A stretch of DNA of 64,000 bases from Ignavibacteriales bacterium. Lineage in GTDB: Bacteria > Bacteroidota > Ignavibacteria > Ignavibacteriales > Ignavibacteriaceae. Position 1 is the stretch's first letter, and each line of letters starts with the position of its first letter. Below, one piece after another: positions 55,893 to 64,000 of the stretch. Below the pieces are notes generated by a model. The model was not told the DNA's origin. It saw nothing but the letters and a program-made list of their open reading frames with translations, and did not search any database. A program made the translations under genes and the position numbers. The stretch covers positions 93,774 through 157,773 of the forward strand of contig JADJNX010000010.1 in NCBI GenBank assembly GCA_016714125.1, written 5' to 3'.

Positions 55893-57974
55893 ATGGCAAA
55901 ACGAATAATTCTCATCATCATCGCTTCATCATTCATGCTAAACGCCCAATGGGTTTGGCAAAATCCTTCGCCGCAAGGGAATTCCCTCTCCGATGTTCAC
56001 TTCCGCGACTCACTCAATGGCTGGGCCGTCGGAATGAGCGGAACAATTTTAAGAACCTCAGATGCCGGTGAAAACTGGGTCCAGCAATTCAGTCACACAA
56101 GAGAAAACCTCACTTCTGTATTTTTTACAAATTCTAAAAATGGCTGCGCTGTTGGGGGGAAGGGTACTATCCTCAGAACCACAAATGGGGGTAGAATATG
56201 GGACTCCACCAGCTCCGGTACAAATGCCTTTCTTTACTCAATCTGTTTTAGTGATGTAACGACCGGATGGGCTGTCGGTTACTCAGGAACACTCCTGAAA
56301 ACCACAAATGGGGGTATTGACTGGGTGACGATTAAAAGCGGAGGATTCAATATTTTCAAATCTGTCCAATTTATCGATTCACTCACTGGTTGGGTGGTCG
56401 GTTCAATGTCGTTTTTGCTTAAAACTACCGACGGAGGAAAAAACTGGAATCAAATTTCACTGCAAACATCTATTTATCTGGAATCAATTTGTTTTGTCGA
56501 TATTAATACAGGGTGGGGCGTCGGGCCCGAAGGATTAATCGCCAAAACTACGGATGGCGGAGTGAGTTGGACTGAACAGAACAGAGAACATGAGGTTCCG
56601 TTCTACGGAGTGGATTTTATTGATTCTCAAAATGGGTGGGTAGTGGGAATTGGTGGTCTTGTTTATAAAACCACAGATGGTGGTATCAATTGGTCCCAAG
56701 GTTATAGTACAAATACAATGTGGCTACAATCGATTCAAATCACAGGCCCCAATGTTCTTTGGTGTGTTGGAGGTGAGGGTACTATCGCCAAATCCACAGA
56801 TGGTGGTAAAACCTGGGTTAATAAGAGAATTGGTCATCTTGATTGGTTGGAGTCAGTACATTCCATTAATTCTTTAACCGCCTGGGCAGTGGGGTGGAAT
56901 GGCAGGATACTAAGGACTACTGACGGCGGAACTCACTGGAACTTAATGGCAAGTAATACATCCTATGATCTTTATTCAGTTTACTTCGCCGATTCCCTCA
57001 CCGGTTGGGTTGCCGGAGAGGGTGCAGTTATTAATAAAACTACAACCGGGGGAGAAACATGGTTTGAACAAAGCTTCGCAACAACAGATTCTTTATTGGA
57101 GATCCAGTTTATCAATCGTGAAACAGGTTGGGCTGTTGGAACCAAGGGAACTATCCTAAAGACAACAAACGGGGGTACAAATTGGGTGAAGAAGATAACC
57201 GAAACCACGTATGATCTCTATTCAGTCCACTTTTCCGACGCTTTAACAGGATGGATTTCGGGAGATTATGGAACGATATTGAGAACAACCGATGGTGGTG
57301 AATCGTGGGTTAAAATAAATACAAACTCTGCCCGACTATTTTGGGATATTAGCTTCAGCTCAAGTACCACCGGTTGGGCAGTTGGATGGTTTTACGGATT
57401 TTACAAGACAACGGATACAGGTCTAAACTGGGAATATGCCTCTTCACTAGGGATGGAAGCTTTTTATTCACTCTGTTTCACGGATGAACAAACAGGTTGG
57501 GCTGTGGGGTGGAAAGGGACTATCTTTAAAACTACAAATGGAGGTGAAACCTGGAAAAATCAGATCAGCGGAACTCCTGTGCCTTTAAGTTCTGTCCACT
57601 TCTCCGATTCTCTAACCGGTTGGGCTGTGGGGATGTCCGGCACCATAATAAAAACCAAAACTGGTGGTGTTTTTGTTGAAGAAAAAATAGAAGAGGTTCT
57701 CCCCGTTTCTATTGAACTCAGCCAAAACTACCCAAATCCGTTCAACCCCTCAACAGTTGTAAACTATGCACTCCCGACAAGCGGAGTGGTAACCGTAAAA
57801 CTGTATAACATTCAAGGTAGAGAAGTTGCAACAATCCTTAACGAATTTAGAGACGCCGGCAATCACTCTTTCTTTATAGATGCAGCTAAGTATGGACTTT
57901 CTTCAGGGGTATATCTATATCGTATGACAACCGGAGGGACTGCCATTACGAGGAAGATGGTGTTGTTGAGGTAG
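55893..57974 (+). CDS. T9SS-secreted protein with 14 YCF48-like propeller repeats
   Basis: 693 residues, intact. Signal peptide to about residue 19 (MLNAQ). Then 14 repeats of about 43 residues follow, each with the core TGWAVGxxGTIxKTTNGGxxW, the pattern of the plant/cyanobacterial YCF48 assembly factor and BNR propellers. Fourteen is twice seven, so two seven-bladed propellers are likely. The C-terminal 85 residues are a T9SS sorting domain (NYPNPFNPSTV, end RKMVLLR). A good ribosome site (AGGTGG) precedes the ATG. The function is unknown. Confidence 0.9.
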   Translation: MAKRIILIIIASSFMLNAQWVWQNPSPQGNSLSDVHFRDSLNGWAVGMSGTILRTSDAGENWVQQFSHTRENLTSVFFTNSKNGCAVGGKGTILRTTNGGRIWDSTSSGTNAFLYSICFSDVTTGWAVGYSGTLLKTTNGGIDWVTIKSGGFNIFKSVQFIDSLTGWVVGSMSFLLKTTDGGKNWNQISLQTSIYLESICFVDINTGWGVGPEGLIAKTTDGGVSWTEQNREHEVPFYGVDFIDSQNGWVVGIGGLVYKTTDGGINWSQGYSTNTMWLQSIQITGPNVLWCVGGEGTIAKSTDGGKTWVNKRIGHLDWLESVHSINSLTAWAVGWNGRILRTTDGGTHWNLMASNTSYDLYSVYFADSLTGWVAGEGAVINKTTTGGETWFEQSFATTDSLLEIQFINRETGWAVGTKGTILKTTNGGTNWVKKITETTYDLYSVHFSDALTGWISGDYGTILRTTDGGESWVKINTNSARLFWDISFSSSTTGWAVGWFYGFYKTTDTGLNWEYASSLGMEAFYSLCFTDEQTGWAVGWKGTIFKTTNGGETWKNQISGTPVPLSSVHFSDSLTGWAVGMSGTIIKTKTGGVFVEEKIEEVLPVSIELSQNYPNPFNPSTVVNYALPTSGVVTVKLYNIQGREVATILNEFRDAGNHSFFIDAAKYGLSSGVYLYRMTTGGTAITRKMVLLR

Positions 57975-58135
57975 GGCAAGCCATAATTATTAAATCTCAC
58001 TTGCGGAATATGGAAAAACGCTGTTTTTCTTTCTCTATATTAATGTATCATGTATAAAGTCGAAAGAAATATCTATCACCATGCAGTGTTTGGCACCTGA
58101 CACACAATTTGATTTCAAAAATATGGAAGACAAAA

Positions 58136-58450
58136 ATGATTTATCTCGGTAACGCGTTTGCACTTTCGATGGTTGATGAGAATTGTGTTATTGAGGTAAA
58201 CACTTTGAGTGAGGATGAGGTGTTGGAGAAGTTAAACGACGGTTTTATATCTATTGTGGGGCATTTATCCACTTCACTTCTTTACAGTAACCTGCTTGGA
58301 ATTGAAATCCCCATGAAACGAACAACTCTAATGCTAAAAAAAGATGATATCCTGATTGTTGGTCAGTATGTGGGTCCCCGCCTCGAAGAAGGAGTAATCG
58401 ACCTCCCTGAAAATTCCACAATAATTTGGAAGATGGTGAGATTGTTATGA
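58136..58450 (+). CDS. DUF1874 protein, AcrIII-1/Crn2-like cyclic-oligoadenylate ring nuclease candidate
   Basis: 104 residues from ATG 58136 (GGAAG 7 bases upstream; an upstream start at 58109 has no support). The sequence follows the DUF1874 pattern: MIYLGNAFALSMV at the start, ISIVGHLSTS with His43, R62 and the C-terminal VGPRLEEGVIDLP with Arg82 and Glu85. In the archaeal virus AcrIII-1 protein the equivalent His, Arg and Glu belong to the site that cuts cyclic tetra-adenylate, switching off type III CRISPR signalling; cellular homologues (Crn2) exist. No CRISPR gene is in the window. Activity is inferred from the conserved residues. Confidence 0.8.
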   Translation: MIYLGNAFALSMVDENCVIEVNTLSEDEVLEKLNDGFISIVGHLSTSLLYSNLLGIEIPMKRTTLMLKKDDILIVGQYVGPRLEEGVIDLPENSTIIWKMVRLL

Positions 58451-58454
58451 CAAC

Positions 58455-58718
58455 TTATTTAAAATGATCCCTCGGATGTTTAGCTTCGGGAATTATTTCG
58501 ATAGTCACATTTGACTCGGGATTTTCATCGTTGCCTGAAATTACCTCAGGGGGACTATTCTGTTGGGAGGGATTAACAGGGGTTTGGTTAATGTTCTCAT
58601 TGCGATTGATATGATAGACATCATGATCAGAACTCTTTGATCTTTTGACAATCATAAAATAGATTGTTGGAGCAAGAAACAAAACAATGATTCCGGATAC
58701 GATTGCTGCGATTAACAT
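58455..58718 (-). CDS. Small single-pass membrane protein, 87 aa
   Basis: One N-terminal membrane helix (residues 2-24, IAAIVSGIIVLFLAPTIYFMIV), a basic stop (KRSKSS), then a 55-residue polar tail rich in Asn, Pro, Gln and Glu that is probably disordered. It is convergent with the DUF1874 gene, their stop codons 4 bases apart. No family is recognised. Confidence 0.55.
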   Translation of the reverse strand: MLIAAIVSGIIVLFLAPTIYFMIVKRSKSSDHDVYHINRNENINQTPVNPSQQNSPPEVISGNDENPESNVTIEIIPEAKHPRDHFK

Positions 58719-58907
58719 GGCACTAAAATATTAAATCTGAAAATACTGTCCTTAAACTTAGCCAAAAATCAATAAAACCACAAAATTCATTTCAGGTTAA
58801 GTTTGCCTTCATTAAAAACACCTTAATTGTTTCACTCACCACACTCGTTCTGATGTAATTTGAAAAGATGAACGTCAGGTCGGGATTTTATTGCCAAAAA
58901 CAATGAG

Positions 58908-59847
58908 TTATCTTTCCCCATAAAGCAGATCTTCCGCAATTACATTGATATCTAACATGACTGCCTCATAGTCGGGTCGTGTGACCCATTTAATCAAGGA
59001 TAGATTTTCGACGGGGAATGATTTAAGGATATTATAAACTTCGATCGCATTGAGAGCTGCTTCTTTTTGAAGAGCGTTCTCCAACATTTTTCCCCAATTG
59101 AATTTCATATTTTTCGAGATGACCCAAAGATCAACAATATCTTTTGTCTCAAATCGGAAAATTGCGGAAAGTTTGTTGGATAGAATATTTTCCCAATTAT
59201 CAACAAAACCATATCCGGGATCCAGGATTGGTTGACCAAGATGCACGGAAATATCGTTCACAAAATCTATCTTCAAATTCACTTTTTCCTTTAGTACAAT
59301 TAACTGAACAAATCTTTCGGAGGTAACAGTTTTGCAATGTCTATTAAAATGCGTGAACTCTGCGAGGTCTCTTGAACCGTCTCCATAAATTGCCTTACAT
59401 AAGTTGAGAAACCGGGATCATCATTCACAAAAAATCAAGATCATCAGAGTAACGATGATTAAAATAAACTCTACTAAGGGCGGTTCCACCTGTCAGATAA
59501 AAGGGAATTTTTAAGTCTTGTACGATTTTCAAGACTCCATCCTGTAAGGGTAGAGGCTCTCCGTGTAAAACTTTTCTGACGAGTTCATATCTGTTCCTGA
59601 TCTCCTGATTTCGAATCTTTTCTATCAATTCATGGGTAAGGTTTTGAGTGAGGTAATCTTTTCCGTATAATTTAAGAATGCTATACCATGGAACCCTCTC
59701 AAGAATTCTTTTAAGGATATACTCCTTTGTTAAGAATAAATAAGCCGGCTCTTTATCAAGGGTTATGAGGTATAACTGATTTACATCAACCTCATAATCC
59801 CAGAATATCGGGCTGAGAGTTTCTTCTATATAAGTTTTATCAATCAT
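58908..59847 (-). CDS. DUF6922-like domain fused to an AbiEii-type nucleotidyltransferase, two frameshifts
   Basis: About 313 residues from ATG 59847. Residues 1-100 resemble DUF6922 (FWDYEVDVNQLYL, EYILKRILERVPWYSILKLYG), usually a separate small protein next to AbiEii genes. Residues 105-313 are the AbiEii nucleotidyltransferase: FYLTGGTALSRVYFNHRYSDDLDFF, then DIA and a C-terminal helical part ending at 58908. One T is missing in the run at 59426-59431 and one base near 59330. AbiEii enzymes act as toxins by blocking tRNA or other RNA through nucleotide addition. No separate AbiEi antitoxin is visible. TATATTTG on the minus strand at 59851-59858 touches the start, so the transcript may be leaderless. 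Confidence 0.75.
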
Positions 59848-60016
59848 GCACAAATATAAAGATAATTCAAGAAATAATTGGTTCTGCTAACGACTTAATC
59901 AAAGTACCGCATAAATTGAAGTAAACATCACCCCCACAACCACATTTTGTTTAGGAAATTTGTTATTTTTGTTGTCACATTTGTAAACACATAAAACTTA
60001 TGGAATGGAACAGATA

Positions 60017-60570
60017 ATGAAAAAGATGACCTTGCTTTTTGTTATAATCCTTACGGGATTCTCCTTGGCTCAAACCGATGCGGAAATGAAAGCTTACATG
60101 GAATATCTTACTCCCGGGGAAGCGCATGAGTACCTGACTCACGCTGTAGGCGAGTGGGACTATCTCCTGAAAATCTGGACAGACCCCGGAAAGGAACCAA
60201 TAGACAATAAAGGAACCGCAAAAAGTGAAATGTTGCTCGGCGGACGCTTTCTCCAGATTTCACACGACGGTATCGCATGGGGAATGCCGATGCAAGCAAT
60301 TCAGTTGTTTGGGTTCGACAACTTTAAAAGAATTTCAGGCATTATGGATGGACAATATGGGCACCGGATTTTCACTATCAACCGGCAAGTTTGACGAAGG
60401 AACCAAAAACATCATAATGTTTGGCAGTTTTATCGATGCCGTCAGGGAGAAACAAAATTTAAAGGAGTCTGGAATTTCGCCGACTTGAATAATCATTCAA
60501 TCAAAATGTTTACTCTTAAAGAAGGAAAGAAATCCTTTCGTGGGAGACGATTTATACAAAAAGAAATAAT
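60017..60570 (+). CDS. Secreted DUF1579 family protein, at least three frameshifts
   Basis: ATG 60017 opens a signal peptide (MKKMTLLFVIILTGFSLAQ) and a DUF1579 domain: GEAHEYLTHAVGEWDYLLKIW, GTAKSEMLLGGRFLQISHDG and FGFDNF. The frame then breaks near 60330, 60440 and 60525. The pieces joined read KEFQALWMDNMGTGFSLSTG, TKFKGVWNFADLNNHSIKMF and EILSWETIYTKK, a normal family ending near 60570. The corrected length is about 185 residues, like its paralogue at 3780-4346. Function unknown. Confidence 0.65.
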
Positions 60571-60759
60571 TTCTTCCTGGATTTGTTATTTTGTTTGGCA
60601 ACCATTCGAAATTTTCGAGCAGTTCAACCTGCCCAATTTATGCGCAGTGTCGCACAAATTGATTTGTCCATGTATAAAATCTTTACTCCCTCTCCCCTGA
60701 ATTCCAACTATCCGGAAATTCCGGATGGTTCACTATTTTATCTCTTTGATGGAGCAAAA

Positions 60760-62669
60760 GTGAAAAAAGTTTGTTATCTGATTGTTTTGTTGTTTTTGGT
60801 TAATCCAATAATTTCCCGGACTTATGCCTGGATTTATCCTGAACACAGAGATATGGCTCTGCACGGGATCAAAAAAATTTCACCCGAAAAGAGAAAAAAA
60901 CTTGATGAATTGTGGAGGTTGGCGAGAACGGGTTATGAGTCAAGATTACACGAATCTGTGATCGATGAGACAAACACCATTTCACCAACATTAATCGATT
61001 TTGCCGCCTGGCCGGCGATTAGTGGGGACCATTCTGTATCAGCAAAAGATATGCTTAATACTGTCCTCCATTCTGACTGGATTCTCTCGGTTGCATCAAT
61101 AGCGAATGAATTAAAAATCGCACTTGCAGAGTCATGGAAAAGCGATTCTCGAAACAATGCTCTGCGGAACTCAGATCTGCTTCTTCAACGGGCAGACCCT
61201 GCTTATGCAACAAGAGCCGGCCACAACAATGTCCATTTCCTCCTTTCCCTTAACAGCATGGTTCAAACTGAAAAGGAATATTTCAGAGTGTGTGAAGCCC
61301 GAAGCTGAACTGAACGCCATTGGCGTATATGTCTGGTATCATTACAGCGCACTTTTGAAGGCATCAATCGTTGCCAACCAACAAGTTAAGTGATATGGAC
61401 AAAAGCGCTTTGATCCTGTCGGCACTTGCCGATGAGGCCTTTGCTCTCCATTTTCTGGAAGATATTACGGCATCGGGTCATCTTGCCGGAACCTGGGGGA
61501 ATGCTTCACAAAAAAAGGGTTCACACGACTATTATAACGAACACGGAATAAAAACAAGCACATGGGAGGGTGAAAACATCGTTGTTGTGGGTGACGCATG
61601 GATGAGAGAAGAGGATCTGGAAAGAACGGCAGAGCTGGTAAAGATGAGTCTTGAACATCTTCTCGATGCATTTTCGGGGGTGGAAAAAGCGACAATGGAA
61701 ATAAACGACAGACAAAACTTTTTTTGAACCCGATAATTTTAACATTGCTAAAACGGATTTTATGCCCGTTCGAGAGGTGGATTCAAAGATTGTTGAATTG
61801 CTTGCACCTCTGCTCCACAAGACCCCCATTCCGGGTTAAATCATGGGTTGGGAGAATTACCAAGATTCAGATCTGAACTTGGTGCCTTTACGGGAGTTTC
61901 CGCATCATTAAATACCAGTTTTTTGTCCCGGAGTTTTGGAGAGAGACAGGATTATCCGGGAGTATTAAGCGGAATAGACATCAATGCTAAATTTGGAGTG
62001 GGACTTGATGGAGTTTTAAGCGAATCGGGAGATGGTCTGGTTTTTATCGGTTTAGGTTTAAGATTTGACGCTCCAGCATCTTCGGGGATTGTTGATAACC
62101 CCGGAACTCAAGCTTATGGAAATCTCCTTTCATCCATCCCTTCAAGATCTGCTTATGCCATAAGATTTCGAATGCCTTTTTACCTGATACCCGGCGACTT
62201 GCTGGTTGCAGCACCTTTCCTGTTGATTTTTTCAGAGTCAACTTTGAATAAAATGGCAGCATTTGCAACAAATGGAGGACTTATCCCCTGGCAGTCGGGT
62301 ATTTCTACATCATTTGGCAGATTTCAATTTATTTTGGGAAGAGAAGTAAGTATTCAATTGTTTGGAAGATCAAAAATCCATGATGCCTTTTTTCAGTGGG
62401 CAAAAACTCCCAATGGTGATTCGAAACTGGCAATTACAAACTACCGTTCCACCAGAATTGAACTTCCAATTCTTGAATACAGACCATTCAGAGATTTTGC
62501 AACCGCCCAAAGTTCCAAGATTTTTATTCAGCTTTATGGAGGAGTGGACATCCCTCATAACGTCGAGTTATCTACACCAAGCGATTTGGTTTTACCCGAA
62601 TTGAATGATGTATGGTTTCTGGGAATTCGAATGGCTTTCGATTGGAGATACTATTTTAAGGGAAAGTGA
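60760..62669 (+). CDS. Secreted protein with a phospholipase C/P1 nuclease-like N-terminal part and a barrel-like C-terminal part, at least four frameshifts
   Basis: GTG 60760 (GGAG upstream) opens a signal peptide (MKKVCYLIVLLFLVNPIISRTYA). The first part is helical and His-rich (AWIYPEHRDMALHGI, RAGHNNVHFLLSL, FALHFLEDITASGHLAGTW, SHDYYNEHG), which recalls zinc-dependent phospholipase C/P1 nuclease folds. Breaks lie near 61290, 61380, 61719-61725 (T run) and 61836. From about 61850 the frame is open to 62669 and looks like outer-membrane beta strands ending in RMAFDWRYYFKGK. I read it as one gene of about 636 residues. Alternatively a first gene ends at 61840 and a second starts near 61843. 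Function not established. Confidence 0.5.
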
Positions 62670-62870
62670 ACAAGAAATTACTTCGTTTTGTTGTTATATA
62701 ATTATCATTTAATTTTGACAGTCATTTCGACCGTTTTAATCATGCAGTTTCAATTTCGTGAACCGGAAAATCCCGAACATGTGCCGGCTGACAACGATTA
62801 CTTTTCAATAATAACAGTGCTTTTGCCAAATTTTAAGCCGATAACCAGAATCAATAAAAATGTCGATTAG
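62666..62870 (+). CDS. Small hypothetical protein, start uncertain
   Basis: GTG 62666 overlaps the preceding stop (GTGA) and begins MNKKLLRF, but needs one frame correction to join the open frame 62688-62870, which holds a hydrophobic segment (LILTVISTVLIM) and a polar tail (REPENPEHVPADND). Its end overlaps the start of the sensor gene at 62860. Weak evidence; family unknown. Confidence 0.3.
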
Positions 62871-64000
62871 AAATAAACTGATTCTTTTTCTTATCCTGCC
62901 TCTTGTGCTTCTTGTCTTTGCTTTTATTTTACCTCAAACAGCTTTGTGCAACAACTTCTGCTCGAAAATTTTGAGTCCGGTCATAACGAGTTGTTAAACA
63001 CCCACACACAGTATTTTGAGCAGGTTTTAAGAAACGGTGCGCACCTGGCTGATAATTCAGCTTCTTTTATAAAAGATAATCCCAATCCGGAGGGGAAAAA
63101 ACTGGAAAGGATTCTCAAGGATATTATAAGTAGCGAGAAAGTGATATATGGAGCTGTTGTAGCATTTGAACCAGGAGTGTATAAAGGAAAGGAAAGATTT
63201 GCACCTTTCTACTTTGAAACAAAAGATACTGTTGGATATTTCGATTTATCTGACTCCAAATTTGGATATGATTATCGCCAGGAAGAACATAAATGGTACA
63301 ATATTCCGGCAACGACCAAAACCTTACTGGTCGGAACCTTTTTATTCCGGAGTCTTAAAAGGAACAAAAATAATAACTTACTCAACCCCATTCTGGATGG
63401 AGATAAATTCTCAGAGTTGTTGTTGTTGACTATGCCCTTAACGAATTGGATGAATATTTACGAAGTTCGTTTAACACAGGAACCCAACGATTTATTATTC
63501 TTTCAAAAGATGGGACGTATATTTCTCATCCTGATAAATCAAAGATAGTTGATCTCTCACTGCTGGACGATACCACCTCTATCATTGACGATGGAGACAA
63601 GAAAATTCTTCTTAAGAGTATTTTATCCGGTGATAACGGTTGTGTGAGGGTAAAGAAGAAGGATTCTGATGAGAATATACTGCTTTTACTCTTCAATCCC
63701 TGTTTCCGGTTGGAATATAGTGGCTTACGAGATCGAGGATTCGCTTACCGCTTCTATAGACGATATTTTCAAAAAGGCGTTTATGCCTCTCTTCTTTTTT
63801 ATTATCTCATTTTCGCAGTATCCTTCATAACAGGCAAACTTTCTCCAATAAAACAAATTCGTGTTTTTACAAGAAGTATTGCTTCAGGTGATTATCCTGA
63901 AAAACTGAAGAGCACAACCAAAGATGAGTTTGAGGAAACTTGTAACCGATCTTAATAAATGAACGAGATGTTGCAAAAAGAGAAACGATCTTATTGAGCT
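62860..64000 (+). CDS. Cache/HAMP sensor protein (probable phosphatase or kinase), partial, several frameshifts
   Basis: ATG 62860 begins MSIRNKLILFLILPLVLLVF, a first membrane helix. An extracytoplasmic Cache-like sensing domain follows (IKDIISSEKVIYGAVVAFEPG, FYFETKDTVGYFDLSDSKFGYDY-type acidic segment, LSKDGTYISHPDK and SGWNIVAYEI, the last after frame repair). Then come a second membrane helix and a HAMP linker (LSPIKQIRVFTRSIASGDY). Breaks lie near 62935, 63340, 63410, 63700-63830 and 63940. The window ends in a coiled-coil (LNKMNEMLQKEKR), as found before SpoIIE phosphatase or histidine-kinase domains. Which output domain follows cannot be seen. Confidence 0.7.

Noticed and set aside
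55950..57660. Regular repeats of about 129 bases that might suggest a repeat array
   Set aside because: They are in frame, degenerate at codon level and encode the propeller repeats of one protein; spacing and length do not fit CRISPR.

Overview
The window looks like a chromosome fragment from an Ignavibacteria-type member of the Bacteroidota/Chlorobi group. Three things in the sequence point there. Eight secreted proteins end in a type IX secretion (T9SS) sorting domain with the [YF]PNPFNPST-type motif. Several upstream regions carry Bacteroidota-type promoters (TTG, 19-20 nt, TAnnTTTG). The DNA is AT-rich, with housekeeping genes of that flavour. This is inference from families I recognise; no search was run. 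No rRNA, CRISPR array, prophage or intact insertion sequence is visible.

About 30 single-base frameshifts break otherwise good genes, including upp, acs, amt and mgtE. Many lie in homopolymer runs or short G/C runs, and they cluster beyond 59 kb. This is more likely sequence or assembly error than gene decay, so each broken gene is listed once over its full span.

Layout. 0-6 kb: the tail of an unidentified gene, a trans-sulfuration PLP enzyme flanked by two copies of a palindromic repeat, upp, an EVE-domain protein, a DUF1579 protein and a T9SS propeller protein. 6-14.6 kb: a secreted GH13 amylase, a SpoIIE-type phosphatase, a T9SS M1 aminopeptidase, an anti-sigma-like ATPase fused to a GNAT domain, and three very small membrane proteins around a structured, promoter-bearing intergenic region. 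14.8-20.8 kb: acetyl-CoA synthetase and a 1105-residue T9SS protein with a thioester domain. 21-31.3 kb: pyruvate:ferredoxin oxidoreductase with its dihydroorotate-dehydrogenase-like partner, an OPT transporter, an ammonium transporter and prolyl-tRNA synthetase. 31.3-38 kb: a phosphoesterase-propeller fusion, a HAD phosphatase, an orphan DUF5706 (Pycsar-effector-like) membrane protein, PEP carboxylase and dCMP deaminase. 38-44 kb: a nine-heme T9SS cytochrome, a VirK-family protein, a lipoprotein, mgtE and tRNA-Lys. 44-58 kb: a HEPN/MNT toxin-antitoxin pair, three tandem paralogous T9SS propeller proteins, a TonB-dependent receptor, an AraC regulator and a 14-repeat YCF48-like T9SS protein. 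58-64 kb: a DUF1874 (AcrIII-1/Crn2-like) ring-nuclease candidate, a DUF6922-AbiEii fusion, a second DUF1579 protein, a damaged secreted hydrolase-like protein and the start of a Cache/HAMP sensor.

Taken together, the metabolic genes (acs, nifJ, ppc, amt, peptide uptake, secreted amylase and peptidase) suit an anaerobic or facultative heterotroph that degrades polymers outside the cell and interconverts acetate, acetyl-CoA, pyruvate and oxaloacetate. The most interesting leads are the DUF1874 gene, the thioester-domain adhesin with one domain nested inside another, the secreted nonaheme cytochrome, and the small-membrane-protein/structured-RNA locus at 13.4-14.7 kb.
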